A stretch of 64,000 nt of DNA, from NCBI RefSeq assembly GCF_021654165.1, contig NZ_JAKFZN010000001.1:868001-932000 (forward strand), written 5' to 3'. The notes beneath the pieces were generated by a model, which did not search any database, had not been told where the DNA came from, and was given only the letters and a program-made list of their open reading frames with translations. A program made the position numbers and the translations under genes. Source of the stretch: Nereida sp. MMG025. Its GTDB lineage: Bacteria > Pseudomonadota > Alphaproteobacteria > Rhodobacterales > Rhodobacteraceae. Of this stretch, positions 25,203 through 35,092 are shown in pieces (positions within the stretch are counted from its first letter, which is position 1; each line of letters starts with the position of its first letter).

Positions 25203-26215
25203 AAGGCCGCCAGATCGCTTTGGATCATTTGAACGGGCGCGAAGCTGCTGCCCTGCTTATCGACGGTCGTTTGCATGACTTGCTGGTGGATGGCGACGCG
25301 CCCCGTGTCGGCACCATTTATGCGGCAACAGCCGACCGCCCCATGAAAGGTCAAGGGGGTCTGTTTGTGAACACTCCCGATGGCAAAGCCTTTTTGCGCG
25401 GTGCCAAACCCATGGCCCCGGGCGCGAAGGTTTTGGTGCAGGTGACAGGCCATGCAGAGGACGGCAAAGCCATTCCGGTGACCGCCAAAGTCCTGTTCAA
25501 AAGCCGCTACGCCATTGTGACGCCAAATGCGCCCGGCCTGAACGTTAGTCGCAGCATCCGCGACGAAGAAGAACGCGTGCGCATCAAGACGATCCTGCAC
25601 GACGTGGCAGGCCAAGCCCCCCACGGCATTATCATGCGCTCGGCCTGCCTTGGAGCCGATGATGATGATATCGCCGATGATATCCTTGCCATGTTAAACG
25701 CTGCCGATACGGCCTTGGAAAATACCAGCCCTGCGCCTGCTGTTTTACAGCAAGGCGATGCACCACATGCATTGGCTTGGCGCGAATGGACAGAACCTGC
25801 CGATATTGCCACCCACTCTGGCAGCTTTGAAGACTGCGGTGTTCTGGACCAGCTGGAAGGCCTGCAGGACCCACAGGTTCGGTTTGCCCAAGCCAGCATG
25901 TTCATTGAACCAACCCGCGCGTTAGTGGCTGTGGATGTGAATACAGGCGGCGACACATCTGCCGCCGCAGGTCTGAGAGCCAACCTTTGGGTTGCTAAAG
26001 AATTGCCGCGCCAACTTCGACTGCGCGGCTTGGGCGGCCAAATCGTCATCGACTTCGCGCCCATGTCCAAAGCAGATCGCCGCCAGATCGAAAGCAGCTT
26101 GCGTGCCGCATTCAAAGCGGACGGTATCGAAACAGCGCTTGTCGGCTGGACACCGCTTGGGCATTTTGAGCTTCAGCGCAAACGAGAACGCCTCCCCCTT
26201 CTGCTTGAGGAGTAA
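25199..26215 (+). CDS. Short RNase E/G-family protein
   Basis: 338-residue endoribonuclease-like protein. A degenerate S1-like segment (about residues 35-95) precedes the catalytic DNase I-like region, with the metal-binding aspartates in [11 protein letters not shown] and [12 protein letters not shown]. It ends soon after ([19 protein letters not shown]), so the zinc-link CPxCxGxG and the small domain of classical RNase G/E are missing. The ATG at 25199 overlaps the maf stop (ATGA); the longer frame from 25100 lies inside maf. Family fits; activity is inferred from retained Asp pair. Confidence 0.85.
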   Translation: MKGRQIALDHLNGREAAALLIDGRLHDLLVDGDAPRVGTIYAATADRPMKGQGGLFVNTPDGKAFLRGAKPMAPGAKVLVQVTGHAEDGKAIPVTAKVLFKSRYAIVTPNAPGLNVSRSIRDEEERVRIKTILHDVAGQAPHGIIMRSACLGADDDDIADDILAMLNAADTALENTSPAPAVLQQGDAPHALAWREWTEPADIATHSGSFEDCGVLDQLEGLQDPQVRFAQASMFIEPTRALVAVDVNTGGDTSAAAGLRANLWVAKELPRQLRLRGLGGQIVIDFAPMSKADRRQIESSLRAAFKADGIETALVGWTPLGHFELQRKRERLPLLLEE

Positions 26216-26217
26216 CC

Positions 26218-26424
26218 ATGCCCTGCCCCATGTGTGAAAATGAGATGGACGAAAAATATCGCCCGTTTTGCTCCAAACGTTGCGCCGATCTTGATTTGGC
26301 CAAGTGGTTGAACGGGTCCTATGCGGTTCCAAGCCAAGACCCCGATGATTTCGAAGACCTGTCCGAGGCGCTTGAAAAGGCACAAGACAAAGACGACGAA
26401 CCACCCTTTTCAAAGCCCCACTGA
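26218..26424 (+). CDS. yacG: YacG-type zinc protein (DNA gyrase inhibitor family)
   Basis: 68-residue zinc-finger protein. Four Cys ligands are visible in CPMC (residues 3-6) and CSKRC (18-22), with the family tail ADLDLAKWLNGSYAVP. The E. coli homologue binds and inhibits gyrase. It is 2 nt after the RNase E/G-like gene, so it is the last member of the operon. The acidic C-terminus (DFEDLSEALEKAQDKDDE) is typical of alphaproteobacterial forms. Confidence 0.9.
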   Translation: MPCPMCENEMDEKYRPFCSKRCADLDLAKWLNGSYAVPSQDPDDFEDLSEALEKAQDKDDEPPFSKPH

Positions 26425-26519
26425 ATTTCCACATAAATCGCGCAAAATCCTCTGGACACCTATGGGTCGCTGACCTAGAACACGCCAACCCATCGATGGC
26501 ATCGCTGTCGTAAACCCGT

Positions 26520-26594
26520 GCCCGGGTAGCTCAGGGGTAGAGCAGTGGATTGAAAATCCTCGTGTCGGTGGTTCGATTCCGCCCCCGGGCACCA
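26520..26594 (+). tRNA. tRNA-Phe (anticodon GAA)
   Basis: 75 nt with encoded CCA. Acceptor GCCCGGG pairs with CCCGGGC; the anticodon loop TTGAAAA gives GAA; the T-arm has GGTTCGATTCC. A short T-rich stretch (ATTTTTACC) follows and may terminate transcription. Confidence 0.96.
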
Positions 26595-26653
26595 TTTTTA
26601 CCCTTTATGAGAAATTGGCTAAGCTTTCCTGCATCCAGGTATGCCGCGCCAGA

Positions 26654-28267
26654 TCAGTTGCCGCTTTGGCCGTCATTGCGGGCTTGTTGCAGTTCATCTT
26701 CGTCCCAAAACCCGATGATGTATCCGCGGCCAAGCTCCCCGCCGGCGCGGGCTTTGATGGTCTCATCACTGACCGTGACACGGTTATGATGCGCGCGCGC
26801 CCATGTGTTCATGGCGTTCGTTAACCGATCGATGTGGTCTTTCATATCAGCCGAAGCGCCCAGATCACCAAGCTCTTTGGGATCACTTTGCAAATCAAAA
26901 AGCATCGGACGGAAGCCTTCCGCGTGGATCATTTTCCAACGTCCATCAAACACCATCACCAAACGACAGTCGCCAATGGGTTGCTCCAAGATACCGCGCG
27001 CGCGGCGTACCGAATAGTCATATTCCGAAATTGCATACTGGCGCTCGCTCCTGCTTTGTCCCCGGATGATTGGCAAAAGAGAGCGCCCTTCAAGGATATG
27101 TGGCACGGCTTGGCCGCCTGCCCATTCCAGAAATGTCGGTGCCAGATCAATCGCCTCCACAAGCGCTTGTGACACCTGTCCGCGCGTTGCATCTGCGGCA
27201 GCGGATGGATCCACCACAATCATCGGAATGCGGGCAGAGGCATCATGAAACAGCTCCTTTTCACCAAGCCAATGATCCCCCAGATAATCCCCATGATCTG
27301 ATGTAAAAACGATCAGGGTTTCGTCGCTCAGACCCTGTTCATCAAGATAGGCCATCAGCCGCCCGATCTGATCATCAATCTGAGAAATCAGCCCCATATA
27401 GGCGGGGATGACCCGCCTGCGCACTTCATCGCGCTGAAAGACCTGCGAGAACCGATGCTGATGATAGGCCGCCAACACGGGGTGCGGGCTGTCCAATTCC
27501 GCCTCATCGCGGTTCACAGGTAGCACATCATCCGCGCCATACATGTCGTGATAAGGCGCAGGCACGATATACGGCCAATGGGGCTTGATATAGCTCAGAT
27601 GCAGACACCACGGTTGATCGCCTGAATCTTCGATAAATTCGATCGCGCGGGTGGTCGTGTAGGGTGTCTCTGATAAATGCTCCTCAATGCGGGCGGGCTT
27701 GTCAGCATTTTCCATCAGCCAGCCCGATAGGATATCACCGTCGGGTCCTTCGGCTGCATTTGCCCAATCGTGCCAAGGGTTATCGCCGCCAAATCCCAGA
27801 CTGCGCAGATGGTCGTTGTAGTGTGAGGGGGCAAGACTGCCTTCGGGATGCAGACCGTCCAGACGGTCCCAAACTTCAAACCCACATTCTGCGATGCGTT
27901 GGCCTTTGCCCGTTTTGGGGTCCAGACCAAGGCGGCGCAATCCTTCAATATCCGCGCTCATATGGGTTTTGCCGCACAGGGCGGTGCGCATGCCAAGCGG
28001 CTCAAGATGATCGCCCATTGTCATCTCTCCCACAGGCAGCGGGAAATTATTCCAGGTGGCCCCGTGGCTGCGCACATAGCGGCCTGTATAAAAGGACATA
28101 CGCGATGGGCCGCAAATGGGCGATTGCACATAGGCGCGGCTAAACTGGACCCCGCGCGCGGCCAAGGCATCAATATGGGGTGTTTTGATCGTCGGATGAC
28201 CTGCGCAACCAAGGTAATCAAAGCGCAGCTGGTCGCACATAATGAATAAGATGTTCTTCTGGGTCAT
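26654..28267 (-). CDS. Sulfatase / phosphonate monoester hydrolase family protein
   Basis: 537-residue alkaline-phosphatase-superfamily hydrolase that cleaves sulfate or phosphonate/phosphate esters. The formylglycine motif is C52-G-P-S-R56 followed by MSFYTGR; metal-binding motifs are MCDQLRFDYLG near the start and FTSDHGDYLGDH later. A formylglycine-generating enzyme would be needed to activate C52; none is in the window. No signal peptide, so it is cytoplasmic. The start is uncertain: ATG at 28267 or GTG at 28279; neither has a clear ribosome site and both touch the terminator of the upstream ligase gene. Whether it is a sulfatase or a phosphonate hydrolase cannot be decided here. Confidence 0.85.
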   Translation of the reverse strand: MTQKNILFIMCDQLRFDYLGCAGHPTIKTPHIDALAARGVQFSRAYVQSPICGPSRMSFYTGRYVRSHGATWNNFPLPVGEMTMGDHLEPLGMRTALCGKTHMSADIEGLRRLGLDPKTGKGQRIAECGFEVWDRLDGLHPEGSLAPSHYNDHLRSLGFGGDNPWHDWANAAEGPDGDILSGWLMENADKPARIEEHLSETPYTTTRAIEFIEDSGDQPWCLHLSYIKPHWPYIVPAPYHDMYGADDVLPVNRDEAELDSPHPVLAAYHQHRFSQVFQRDEVRRRVIPAYMGLISQIDDQIGRLMAYLDEQGLSDETLIVFTSDHGDYLGDHWLGEKELFHDASARIPMIVVDPSAAADATRGQVSQALVEAIDLAPTFLEWAGGQAVPHILEGRSLLPIIRGQSRSERQYAISEYDYSVRRARGILEQPIGDCRLVMVFDGRWKMIHAEGFRPMLFDLQSDPKELGDLGASADMKDHIDRLTNAMNTWARAHHNRVTVSDETIKARAGGELGRGYIIGFWDEDELQQARNDGQSGN

Positions 28268-28316
28268 AAAAAAGGCCACGCCATCAACAGGGTTTACCCC
28301 AGTGTGGCGCGGCCTT
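28268..28316 (-). terminator. Rho-independent terminator after the acyl-CoA synthetase gene
   Basis: Near-perfect 11-bp stem (28306-28316 with 28272-28282, one mismatch) around a 23-nt loop containing a nested GGG/CCC pair, followed on the minus strand by six T. The T-run touches the ATG of the sulfatase gene. Confidence 0.75.
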
Positions 28317-28345
28317 ACCGGAATTTCCAGCCGTTCATTGCCGGG

Positions 28346-30229
28346 TTATTGCGCCCATTCCCACGGGCGCGTGAAGCTGCCCAAGACAGCCGTGACCGCA
28401 GCGTCATCAACTTCGCCAGTTTTTGTGACATGCGCGACAAGCCCACGTCTTTTGCTTTCGACCACGCTGGTCACCTGGGCCGCAACGCCTGCTTTGTCCA
28501 ACGCGGCATTATAGACCCGCGTGATCGCTGATTTGCGCAGATCGGGCTTAAAGACCTTGCCAACCGCGGTCTTGGGCAATTCGTCCAGAATTTCGATATG
28601 TTTGGGGTGCGCGGCACGTTCATGGACATGTTTTTCAGCGTAAGCCATCAACTCGTCTACGGAAACATCGGCACCCTGTACCAGCTCGACAAAGGCGCAC
28701 GGCAGCTCACCGGCGTGCGCATCGGGCTGACCAATGGCGCCGACCATCGCAACCGCCTCGTGACCTGCCAGCGCCTCTTCGATCTCGGCGGGATCAATGT
28801 TGTGCCCACCGCGAATGATCAGGTCTTTGGCACGGCCCGTGATCCACAAATAGCCGTCTTCATCCATTCGGCCCAGATCGCCAGTGCGCAAATAGACATC
28901 GTGATGAAACAAATCGTGGTTCTTGTCGGCCTCGGTGTATGTGGATCCAGCAAAGACACCATAATTGTCCACGCAAATCTCGCCGACCTCATCGGTGGGC
29001 ATTTCGATCACGCCATCGGGGCTGTGTTTGAGGATTTTGACATCGCAATAGGGCAAAGGCAGGCCCACCGACCCGATTTTCTTTTCGCCGTCCAACGGAT
29101 TGCAACTGACCAGACAGGTGGCTTCGGTCAGCCCGTAGCCTTCCACGATGTTCACGCCCGTCGCAGCCTCAAACCGTTTGAACAGTTCTTGCGGCAGGGG
29201 GCTAGAGCCTGAAAACGCAGTCTTGATGGATGATACATCGGCATCGACAGGCCGTTGCATCAGCGCAGAAATCGCTGTGGGCACAATGATGACAAAAGTG
29301 ACTTTCCAGCGTTCAACCAGCTTCCAGAAGTTATCAAACACACCGTCACCGCGATAGCCTTGCGGCGTGGGGAATACCACATGGGCACCGCTCGAAATCA
29401 TCGCCATCAAAATCACATGAACCGCGAATACATGGAACAAAGGCAAGGGACAGATGATGACATCATCTTCCGAGAACAGCAGCGTATCGCCGATCCAGCC
29501 ATTGTAGATCATGCCAGAATACTTGTGCTGCGCAACTTTCGGCATCCCTGTCGTGCCGCCCGTGTGGAAATAGGCGGCAACGCGGTCTCCTTGGCTGTCC
29601 GCAAAGCCCGGTTCGGTTTTTTGGGCCGCAACGGCTGCGGTAAAATCAACCACCTTGGCGTTGTGCGTCACCCGGTTTTTGGGACGAATAAACGGGATAA
29701 TGAATTTCTTCAGACCTGTCACATAGCGCAGCAAGTCCACCTCAACCACATGGGTGACATTCGGCGCAAGCGACACCGCCTCGGCGGTCTTTTGGGCGAC
29801 ATCCGTTTTGGGAAACGCCTTAAGCGTGACAACGACCTTGGCGTTGGTTTCACGCAAGATCGCGCCGATCTGCGTTGCATCCAAAAGCGGGTTGATCGGG
29901 TTCACAATCCCCGCAATCATCCCGCCCATCAAGGTAAGAGCCGTCTCGTTACAGTTGGGCAGCACATAGGCCACGGTATCGGTTTCACCCACACCAAGAC
30001 TGCGGAACAGGTTAGCCGCTTGGACGGATTGCGCATGAAATTCCGACCATGTCAGCGTTTCCGCATGATCATTTGGACCCGAAAAAATCTGATACGAAAT
30101 CGCAGGGCGCTGACCAAAGCGGTCTTTGACGGATGTCAAAAACTGATACATCGTCTCGGGCAACCCGCGATCTTCAAATGGCATCTCTGCGTTGATAGCC
30201 TCGATATCTGCCTTGGTTGCAAACGCCAT
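28346..30229 (-). CDS. AMP-dependent acyl-CoA synthetase
   Basis: 627-residue adenylate-forming ligase that activates a carboxylic acid to its CoA thioester via an acyl-AMP. The P-loop YFHTGGTTGMPK, the VEGYGLTEATCLV (A5) motif, RTGDLGRMDEDGYLWITGRAKD (A7-A8) and the C-terminal catalytic Lys in PKTAVGKVFKPDLRK are present. A fatty or aryl acid could be the substrate. It starts at ATG 30229 with a GGAGG-type site, and the 135 bp to the ABC gene probably hold its promoter. A strong terminator follows, so it is likely monocistronic. Confidence 0.9.
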   Translation of the reverse strand: MAFATKADIEAINAEMPFEDRGLPETMYQFLTSVKDRFGQRPAISYQIFSGPNDHAETLTWSEFHAQSVQAANLFRSLGVGETDTVAYVLPNCNETALTLMGGMIAGIVNPINPLLDATQIGAILRETNAKVVVTLKAFPKTDVAQKTAEAVSLAPNVTHVVEVDLLRYVTGLKKFIIPFIRPKNRVTHNAKVVDFTAAVAAQKTEPGFADSQGDRVAAYFHTGGTTGMPKVAQHKYSGMIYNGWIGDTLLFSEDDVIICPLPLFHVFAVHVILMAMISSGAHVVFPTPQGYRGDGVFDNFWKLVERWKVTFVIIVPTAISALMQRPVDADVSSIKTAFSGSSPLPQELFKRFEAATGVNIVEGYGLTEATCLVSCNPLDGEKKIGSVGLPLPYCDVKILKHSPDGVIEMPTDEVGEICVDNYGVFAGSTYTEADKNHDLFHHDVYLRTGDLGRMDEDGYLWITGRAKDLIIRGGHNIDPAEIEEALAGHEAVAMVGAIGQPDAHAGELPCAFVELVQGADVSVDELMAYAEKHVHERAAHPKHIEILDELPKTAVGKVFKPDLRKSAITRVYNAALDKAGVAAQVTSVVESKRRGLVAHVTKTGEVDDAAVTAVLGSFTRPWEWAQ

Positions 30230-30364
30230 GACGGTCTCCTCCCCTAAATGTGGGACCGCACCTGCGTGACCCTCAAATTCCTCAGGTCAGGATGTGGGCA
30301 AAAGATGTATCGCGCAAGCGTGACGCCGCGAAAAAATACCGTCGCATACAGCTGGAACGTCACG

Positions 30365-32158
30365 TTACTCGGCGGCGATCCCATCGGTAAACTGCAGGCG
30401 CGCCAACCGTGCATAAAGGCCGCCCTGCCCCACAAGCTCGTCATGTGTGCCTGTGGCCACGATGCGGCCTGCATCAAAGACCACGATGCGATCAGCTTGT
30501 TTTACCGTCGCCAAACGGTGCGCCACGATCAGTGTGGTGCGGTCCGCTGACAGCGCCTCAACAGCTTGCTGCACAGCGCGTTCGCTTTCAGCGTCCAATG
30601 CGCTTGTCGCCTCATCAAGCAGCAAAACAGGAGCGTCACGCAGAATTGCGCGCGCAATGGCGATGCGCTGCTTTTGGCCGCCCGACAACATCACACCGCG
30701 TTCGCCGACATAGGTGTCATAGCCTTGAGGCAACGCACGCAAAAACGTATCGGCCGCAGCCGCCTTGGCAGCGGCGATCACCTGCTCATCTGTCGCATCA
30801 GGCAGGCCAAAGCGGATATTATCAGCCGCCGACGCTGCAAAGATCACAGGTTCTTGTGGCACCAAAGCAATGGACCGGCGGAAGTCATGACGGGCCATAT
30901 CCCGCAGATCGACCCCGTTGAGCATAATTTGACCCTCTTGGGGATCGTAAAAGCGCTGAAGAAGTTGAATGATCGTCGACTTACCCGCGCCCGACGGTCC
31001 GACAAGAGCCACTGTTTCGCCGGGTTTGACATGCAGGGATACCCCATCAAGTGCGGCAATGTCGGGCCGCGAGGGATAGGAGAAACGGACATCTTTGAAC
31101 ACAACCTCGCCGTGGGTCGCATCTGGCAGCGCTTGGGGATCGGCGGGATCCAAAACCGTATCTTGCGCGTTCAAAAGCTCGACCAGACGCTCTGTCGCAC
31201 CTGCCGCGCGTTGAAGTTCTGACCATATCTCGGACAGTGCCGCCACAGCGCCTGCGACCATGACCGAATAGATTACGAATTGCACCAATTGCCCGGCGCT
31301 CATCATATCGCCGCGCACATCATTGGCCCCAATCCAAAGCACGCCGACAATGCCCGTAAAGACCAAAAAGATCACAATCACAGTCATCAAGGCCCGCGTG
31401 CTGACACGCTTCTTTGCCGCAACAAAACTTTTTTCCGTGACATCCGCAAATTGCTGACGGGTATAGCTTTCGTTGGTGAAGGCCTGAACCGTTTGCACAG
31501 ATGTCAGTGTTTCCGACGCCGTGCCAGACGAGGCGGCAATCCAGTCCTGGTTCTCACGGCTCAGCACGCGCATACGACGGCCCAGAACAATGATCGGGAC
31601 AATGACCGCAGGCACAATCAACAAAACCAGTGACGTCAGTTTAAGCGATGTGAATAGCATCAACGCAAGCCCGCCCACAAGGATGAGCAGATTGCGCAGC
31701 GCGATCGAGATTGACGAACCGATGACCGACTGGATCAAGGTTGTATCGGTGGTGATCCTCGACAAAACCTCGCCTGTCATAATTTTTTCGAAAAAGGCCG
31801 GTGACAGTCCAATGACCCGATCAAACACAGCCTTGCGAATATCCGTGACCACACGCTCACCCAGGCGGGTCACCAAATAATACCGCAGCCCAGTGCCAAG
31901 CGCCAAAAGCGCCGCGATGGCCAACGCCGCCAGAAAATACTGGTTCAATAGTTCGGCGGATTTGGTGTTGAAATTATCGACCACACGGCGCACCGCCAGC
32001 GGCAACACCAGCGACACCATCGCCGTCAGGACCAATGCAGCCCCGGCTGCAAACATCAACGACTTATAAGGCCACAAAAAGGGGACCAAACCGCGCAAGG
32101 CGCTGAAATCTTTTGATTTCGCCCGTTCTTCATCGGACGTGATAGGTGGCTTTGCCAT
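30365..32158 (-). CDS. ABC exporter, fused permease-ATPase (MsbA-like)
   Basis: 597-residue half-transporter that would act as a homodimer in the inner membrane. Six hydrophobic segments (about residues 30-310) precede an ATPase domain with Walker A LVGPSGAGKSTI, Q-loop ALVPQEPVIF, signature LSGGQKQRIAIARAI, Walker B PVLLLDEATSALD and switch His IVAHRL. The start at 32158 (MAKPPITSDEERAK) has GGAA upstream; the longer frame from 32227 is not needed. The substrate (lipid, drug or peptide) is unknown. It is downstream of tRNA-Gly and may have its own promoter. Confidence 0.92.
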   Translation of the reverse strand: MAKPPITSDEERAKSKDFSALRGLVPFLWPYKSLMFAAGAALVLTAMVSLVLPLAVRRVVDNFNTKSAELLNQYFLAALAIAALLALGTGLRYYLVTRLGERVVTDIRKAVFDRVIGLSPAFFEKIMTGEVLSRITTDTTLIQSVIGSSISIALRNLLILVGGLALMLFTSLKLTSLVLLIVPAVIVPIIVLGRRMRVLSRENQDWIAASSGTASETLTSVQTVQAFTNESYTRQQFADVTEKSFVAAKKRVSTRALMTVIVIFLVFTGIVGVLWIGANDVRGDMMSAGQLVQFVIYSVMVAGAVAALSEIWSELQRAAGATERLVELLNAQDTVLDPADPQALPDATHGEVVFKDVRFSYPSRPDIAALDGVSLHVKPGETVALVGPSGAGKSTIIQLLQRFYDPQEGQIMLNGVDLRDMARHDFRRSIALVPQEPVIFAASAADNIRFGLPDATDEQVIAAAKAAAADTFLRALPQGYDTYVGERGVMLSGGQKQRIAIARAILRDAPVLLLDEATSALDAESERAVQQAVEALSADRTTLIVAHRLATVKQADRIVVFDAGRIVATGTHDELVGQGGLYARLARLQFTDGIAAE

Positions 32159-32252
32159 GCGCGTTTCCTTGTCTTGCGCATTCGTATATCCAGCGCCAAA
32201 GCCAGCGGCAAGCGGCCTTCTCGTCACATGTATTTCAATTTTGGAATGTTGT

Positions 32253-32326
32253 TGGAGCGGGCGGCGGGAATCGAACCCGCGTCATTAGCTTGGAAGGCTA
32301 AGGTCTTACCACTACACAACGCCCGC
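32253..32326 (-). tRNA. tRNA-Gly (anticodon TCC)
   Basis: 74 nt with encoded CCA. Acceptor GCGGGCG pairs with CGCCCGC; the anticodon arm TTAGC-CTTCCAA-GCTAA gives TCC; the T-arm has GGTTCGATTCC. Confidence 0.96.
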
Positions 32327-32405
32327 GCTGCGTGACTGGGTAATTCAGCGCCGCCCAAGGGTCAAGCCGCCACTGCAAAAAAGACGTCTGCAACCCTTGA
32401 TTAGT

Positions 32406-32420
32406 TGCGACTGATTTGCA
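32406..32420. promoter_or_regulatory. Candidate Mur/Fur-family operator
   Basis: TGCGACTGATTTGCA is a 15-bp imperfect dyad (5 of 7 arm positions match) with the TGC...GCA ends typical of Mur (manganese-responsive Fur) boxes upstream of sit operons. It ends 36 bp before the substrate-binding protein start. Confidence 0.5.
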
Positions 32421-32456
32421 TTTACAATAGAGACCCTTAGTAACATGGAGATCCGA

Positions 32457-33359
32457 ATGACCCGCCTTCGCCTCTCGACCGCCTTGCTGACCACCGTCTT
32501 GGCCAGCTTCGCGCTGTCCGCCCAAGCGCAAGATAAACTGAAGGTGGTAACAACCTTTACCGTTTTGGCCGATATGGCCCAAAACGTTGCGGGCGACGCA
32601 GCAGAGGTTGTCTCGGTTACCAAACCGGGCGCAGAAATACACGGATATTCCCCTACCCCCCAAGACATCGTGCGCGCGTCAGATGCGGATTTGATCCTTT
32701 GGAACGGCCTCAACCTCGAACTCTGGTTTGAACAATTCCTTGGCAATTTGGGCGACGTGCCCTCTGCCACGCTATCAGACGGCATCACCCCCATCGCCAT
32801 CGGGTCAGGAAGTTACGAAGGCAAACCGAATCCCCACGCGTGGATGGGCTTGGACAATGCATTGATCTACATCGAAAATATCCGGAACGCCCTGGCACAG
32901 GCCGATCCCGAAAATGCAGGGCTGTATGCCGAAAATGCCAGCAGCTACATGCAAACCCTGCGCGACACGGTTGAACCCTTGCGCGATGCGTTGACCGACA
33001 TTCCCGAAGATCAACGCTGGCTGGTCACATGCGAAGGGGCGTTCAGCTATCTTGCCCGCGACTTCGGCATGAAAGAGCTTTACTTGTGGCCCATGAACGC
33101 CGACCAAAACGGCACGCCACAGCAAGTCCGCGCGGTGATCGACGGGGTGCGCGACAACAATATCCCGGTGGTGTTTTGTGAAAGCACCGTCAATACGGCC
33201 CCCGCCGAACAGGTCGCCCGCGAGACAGGGGCCAGCTACGGCGGCGTTCTTTATGTCGACAGTCTCAGCACACAAGATGGCCCCGTCCCCACCTATCTTG
33301 ATCTTTTGACTGTCACAGCCACAACCGTGGTCGATGGGTTAACACAAGCGACGCAATGA
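32457..33359 (+). CDS. sitA: Manganese/iron ABC transporter, periplasmic binding protein
   Basis: Cluster A-I metal-binding lipid-free binding protein of 300 residues. A Sec signal ends near AQAQ (MTRLRLSTALLTTVLASFAL SAQAQ, split here for length). The metal ligands read H62 (EIHGYSP), H127 (NPHAWMG), E193 (TCEGAFSYLA) and D268 (YVDSLS); the His-His-Glu-Asp set favours Mn/Fe over Zn. The start at 32457 has GGAG upstream. It heads a four-gene operon with the ATPase and two permeases and has a candidate Mur box upstream. Confidence 0.92.
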   Translation: MTRLRLSTALLTTVLASFALSAQAQDKLKVVTTFTVLADMAQNVAGDAAEVVSVTKPGAEIHGYSPTPQDIVRASDADLILWNGLNLELWFEQFLGNLGDVPSATLSDGITPIAIGSGSYEGKPNPHAWMGLDNALIYIENIRNALAQADPENAGLYAENASSYMQTLRDTVEPLRDALTDIPEDQRWLVTCEGAFSYLARDFGMKELYLWPMNADQNGTPQQVRAVIDGVRDNNIPVVFCESTVNTAPAEQVARETGASYGGVLYVDSLSTQDGPVPTYLDLLTVTATTVVDGLTQATQ

Positions 33360-33368
33360 GGATTAATC

Positions 33369-34232
33369 ATGCCTGAAACCACCCCCATTGGCCTGCGCGC
33401 CGATGATGTCACCGTCACCTACCGCAACGGGCATACGGCCTTGCATGATGCAAGTTTCGAAATTCCACGCGGGACCGTCACGGCGCTGGTAGGGGTGAAT
33501 GGTGCAGGCAAATCAACCTTGTTCAAAGCGATCATGGGCTTTGTGCCAACCGCAAAAGGCACCATCAATATCCTTGGAATGAGCGTCAAGGACGCGCTGG
33601 CCCAAAACCTTGTGGCCTATGTTCCACAGGCCGAAGAGGTCGACTGGTCCTTCCCCGTTTTGGTCGAAGACGTGGTGATGATGGGACGTTACGGCCATAT
33701 GGGATTTTTCAGACGCCCCTCCGCCGCCGACCATGCAGCCGTGGAACAGGCCCTTAACCGCGTGAACATGCAAGATTTTCGGCACCGCCAAATCGGTGAA
33801 CTGTCAGGCGGCCAGCGCAAACGCGTTTTTCTGGCGCGTGCATTGGCCCAGGACGGCAAGGTCATTTTGCTTGATGAACCCTTCACAGGTGTTGACGTCA
33901 AAACCGAAGAACAAATCGTCCAGCTGTTGCGCGAATTGCGCGATGAAGGCCGCGTTATGCTGGTCTCCACCCACAACCTTGGATCGGTGCCCGAGTTTTG
34001 CGACCGAACCATTTTGGTCAAAGGCACCGTTCTTGGATATGGCCCGACCGAGACGACCTTCACACGCGCAAACCTTGAGATGGCCTTTGGCGGTGTCTTG
34101 CGGCACTTCACCCTTGGTGGCGCAGACCTGCATGATGACGAAGACGCGCGCGAGATTACGATTTTCACGGACGACGAACGCCCTTTTGTTCAATATGGCG
34201 AAAAAACCCAACGCACGGATCGCAAATCATGA
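33369..34232 (+). CDS. sitB: Manganese/iron ABC transporter, ATP-binding protein
   Basis: 287-residue ATPase. Walker A is [13 protein letters not shown], the signature is [16 protein letters not shown], Walker B is [12 protein letters not shown] and the switch His is in LVSTHNLGS. It drives import through SitC/SitD. The extended acidic C-terminus ([20 protein letters not shown]) is seen in some SitB proteins. The start follows sitA by 9 nt, and the stop overlaps the next start by 4 nt. Confidence 0.92.
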   Translation: MPETTPIGLRADDVTVTYRNGHTALHDASFEIPRGTVTALVGVNGAGKSTLFKAIMGFVPTAKGTINILGMSVKDALAQNLVAYVPQAEEVDWSFPVLVEDVVMMGRYGHMGFFRRPSAADHAAVEQALNRVNMQDFRHRQIGELSGGQRKRVFLARALAQDGKVILLDEPFTGVDVKTEEQIVQLLRELRDEGRVMLVSTHNLGSVPEFCDRTILVKGTVLGYGPTETTFTRANLEMAFGGVLRHFTLGGADLHDDEDAREITIFTDDERPFVQYGEKTQRTDRKS

Positions 34233-35092
34233 TGGATCTGCTGCTTGAGCCCTTCAGCTACGGCTATATGACCAATGCGATGTGGGTGTCGGCACTGGTC
34301 GGCGGGGTTTGTGCGTTTCTGTCTGCCTATCTGACGCTCAAGGGCTGGTCGCTGATCGGCGATGCCTTGTCCCATTCCGTTGTTCCAGGGGTCGCAGGGG
34401 CGTATTTTCTGGGCTTGCCCTTTGCCCTCGGGGCTTTCGTGGCGGGCGGTTTGGCGGCGGGCGCCATGTTGTTTTTGTCCGAACGCTCGGGCCTGAAAAC
34501 AGATGTGATCATCGGGCTGATCTTCACCTCCTTTTTTGGACTTGGCCTGTTCATCGCTTCGCTTTCGCCCGTTTCGGTATCGCTGCAAACCATCACGATG
34601 GGCAATATCCTTGCCATCACCCCGTCCGATACGCTGCAACTGGCGATCATCGGCTGCGTGTCGCTGGCCATCCTGCTGGCCAAATGGAAAGATCTGATGG
34701 TGGCGTTTTTTGATGAATACCACGCGCGCTCTATCGGTTTGCATCCTGCACGGCTCAAGGCGCTCTTCTTTGTTTTGCTTTCGGCATCCGTGGTCGCGGC
34801 AATGCAAACTGTGGGCGCGTTTTTGGTCATCGCGATGGTCGTCACACCGGGTGCTACGGCCTATCTGCTGTGTGATCGGTTCCCGCGCCTGCTGATGACA
34901 TCCGTGGCCATCGGGTCCATCACCAGCTTTGCAGGGGCCTACATCAGCTATTTTCTTGATGGTGCAACAGGTGGCGTGATCGTAACCTTACAAACACTTA
35001 TCTTCCTGATCGTCTTTCTACTTGCACCAAAACACGGGCTGCTGGCCGCCAAACGCCGCGCCCGCGCCGCCCTGACAGGGGCCCCCTCATGA
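34229..35092 (+). CDS. sitC: Manganese/iron ABC transporter, permease 1
   Basis: 287-residue inner-membrane permease with about eight hydrophobic segments. The family EAA-like cytoplasmic loop ([20 protein letters not shown]) and the [19 protein letters not shown] motif are visible. It pairs with SitD to form the channel. Coupled by ATGA overlap to sitB upstream and to sitD downstream. Confidence 0.9.
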   Translation: MMDLLLEPFSYGYMTNAMWVSALVGGVCAFLSAYLTLKGWSLIGDALSHSVVPGVAGAYFLGLPFALGAFVAGGLAAGAMLFLSERSGLKTDVIIGLIFTSFFGLGLFIASLSPVSVSLQTITMGNILAITPSDTLQLAIIGCVSLAILLAKWKDLMVAFFDEYHARSIGLHPARLKALFFVLLSASVVAAMQTVGAFLVIAMVVTPGATAYLLCDRFPRLLMTSVAIGSITSFAGAYISYFLDGATGGVIVTLQTLIFLIVFLLAPKHGLLAAKRRARAALTGAPS

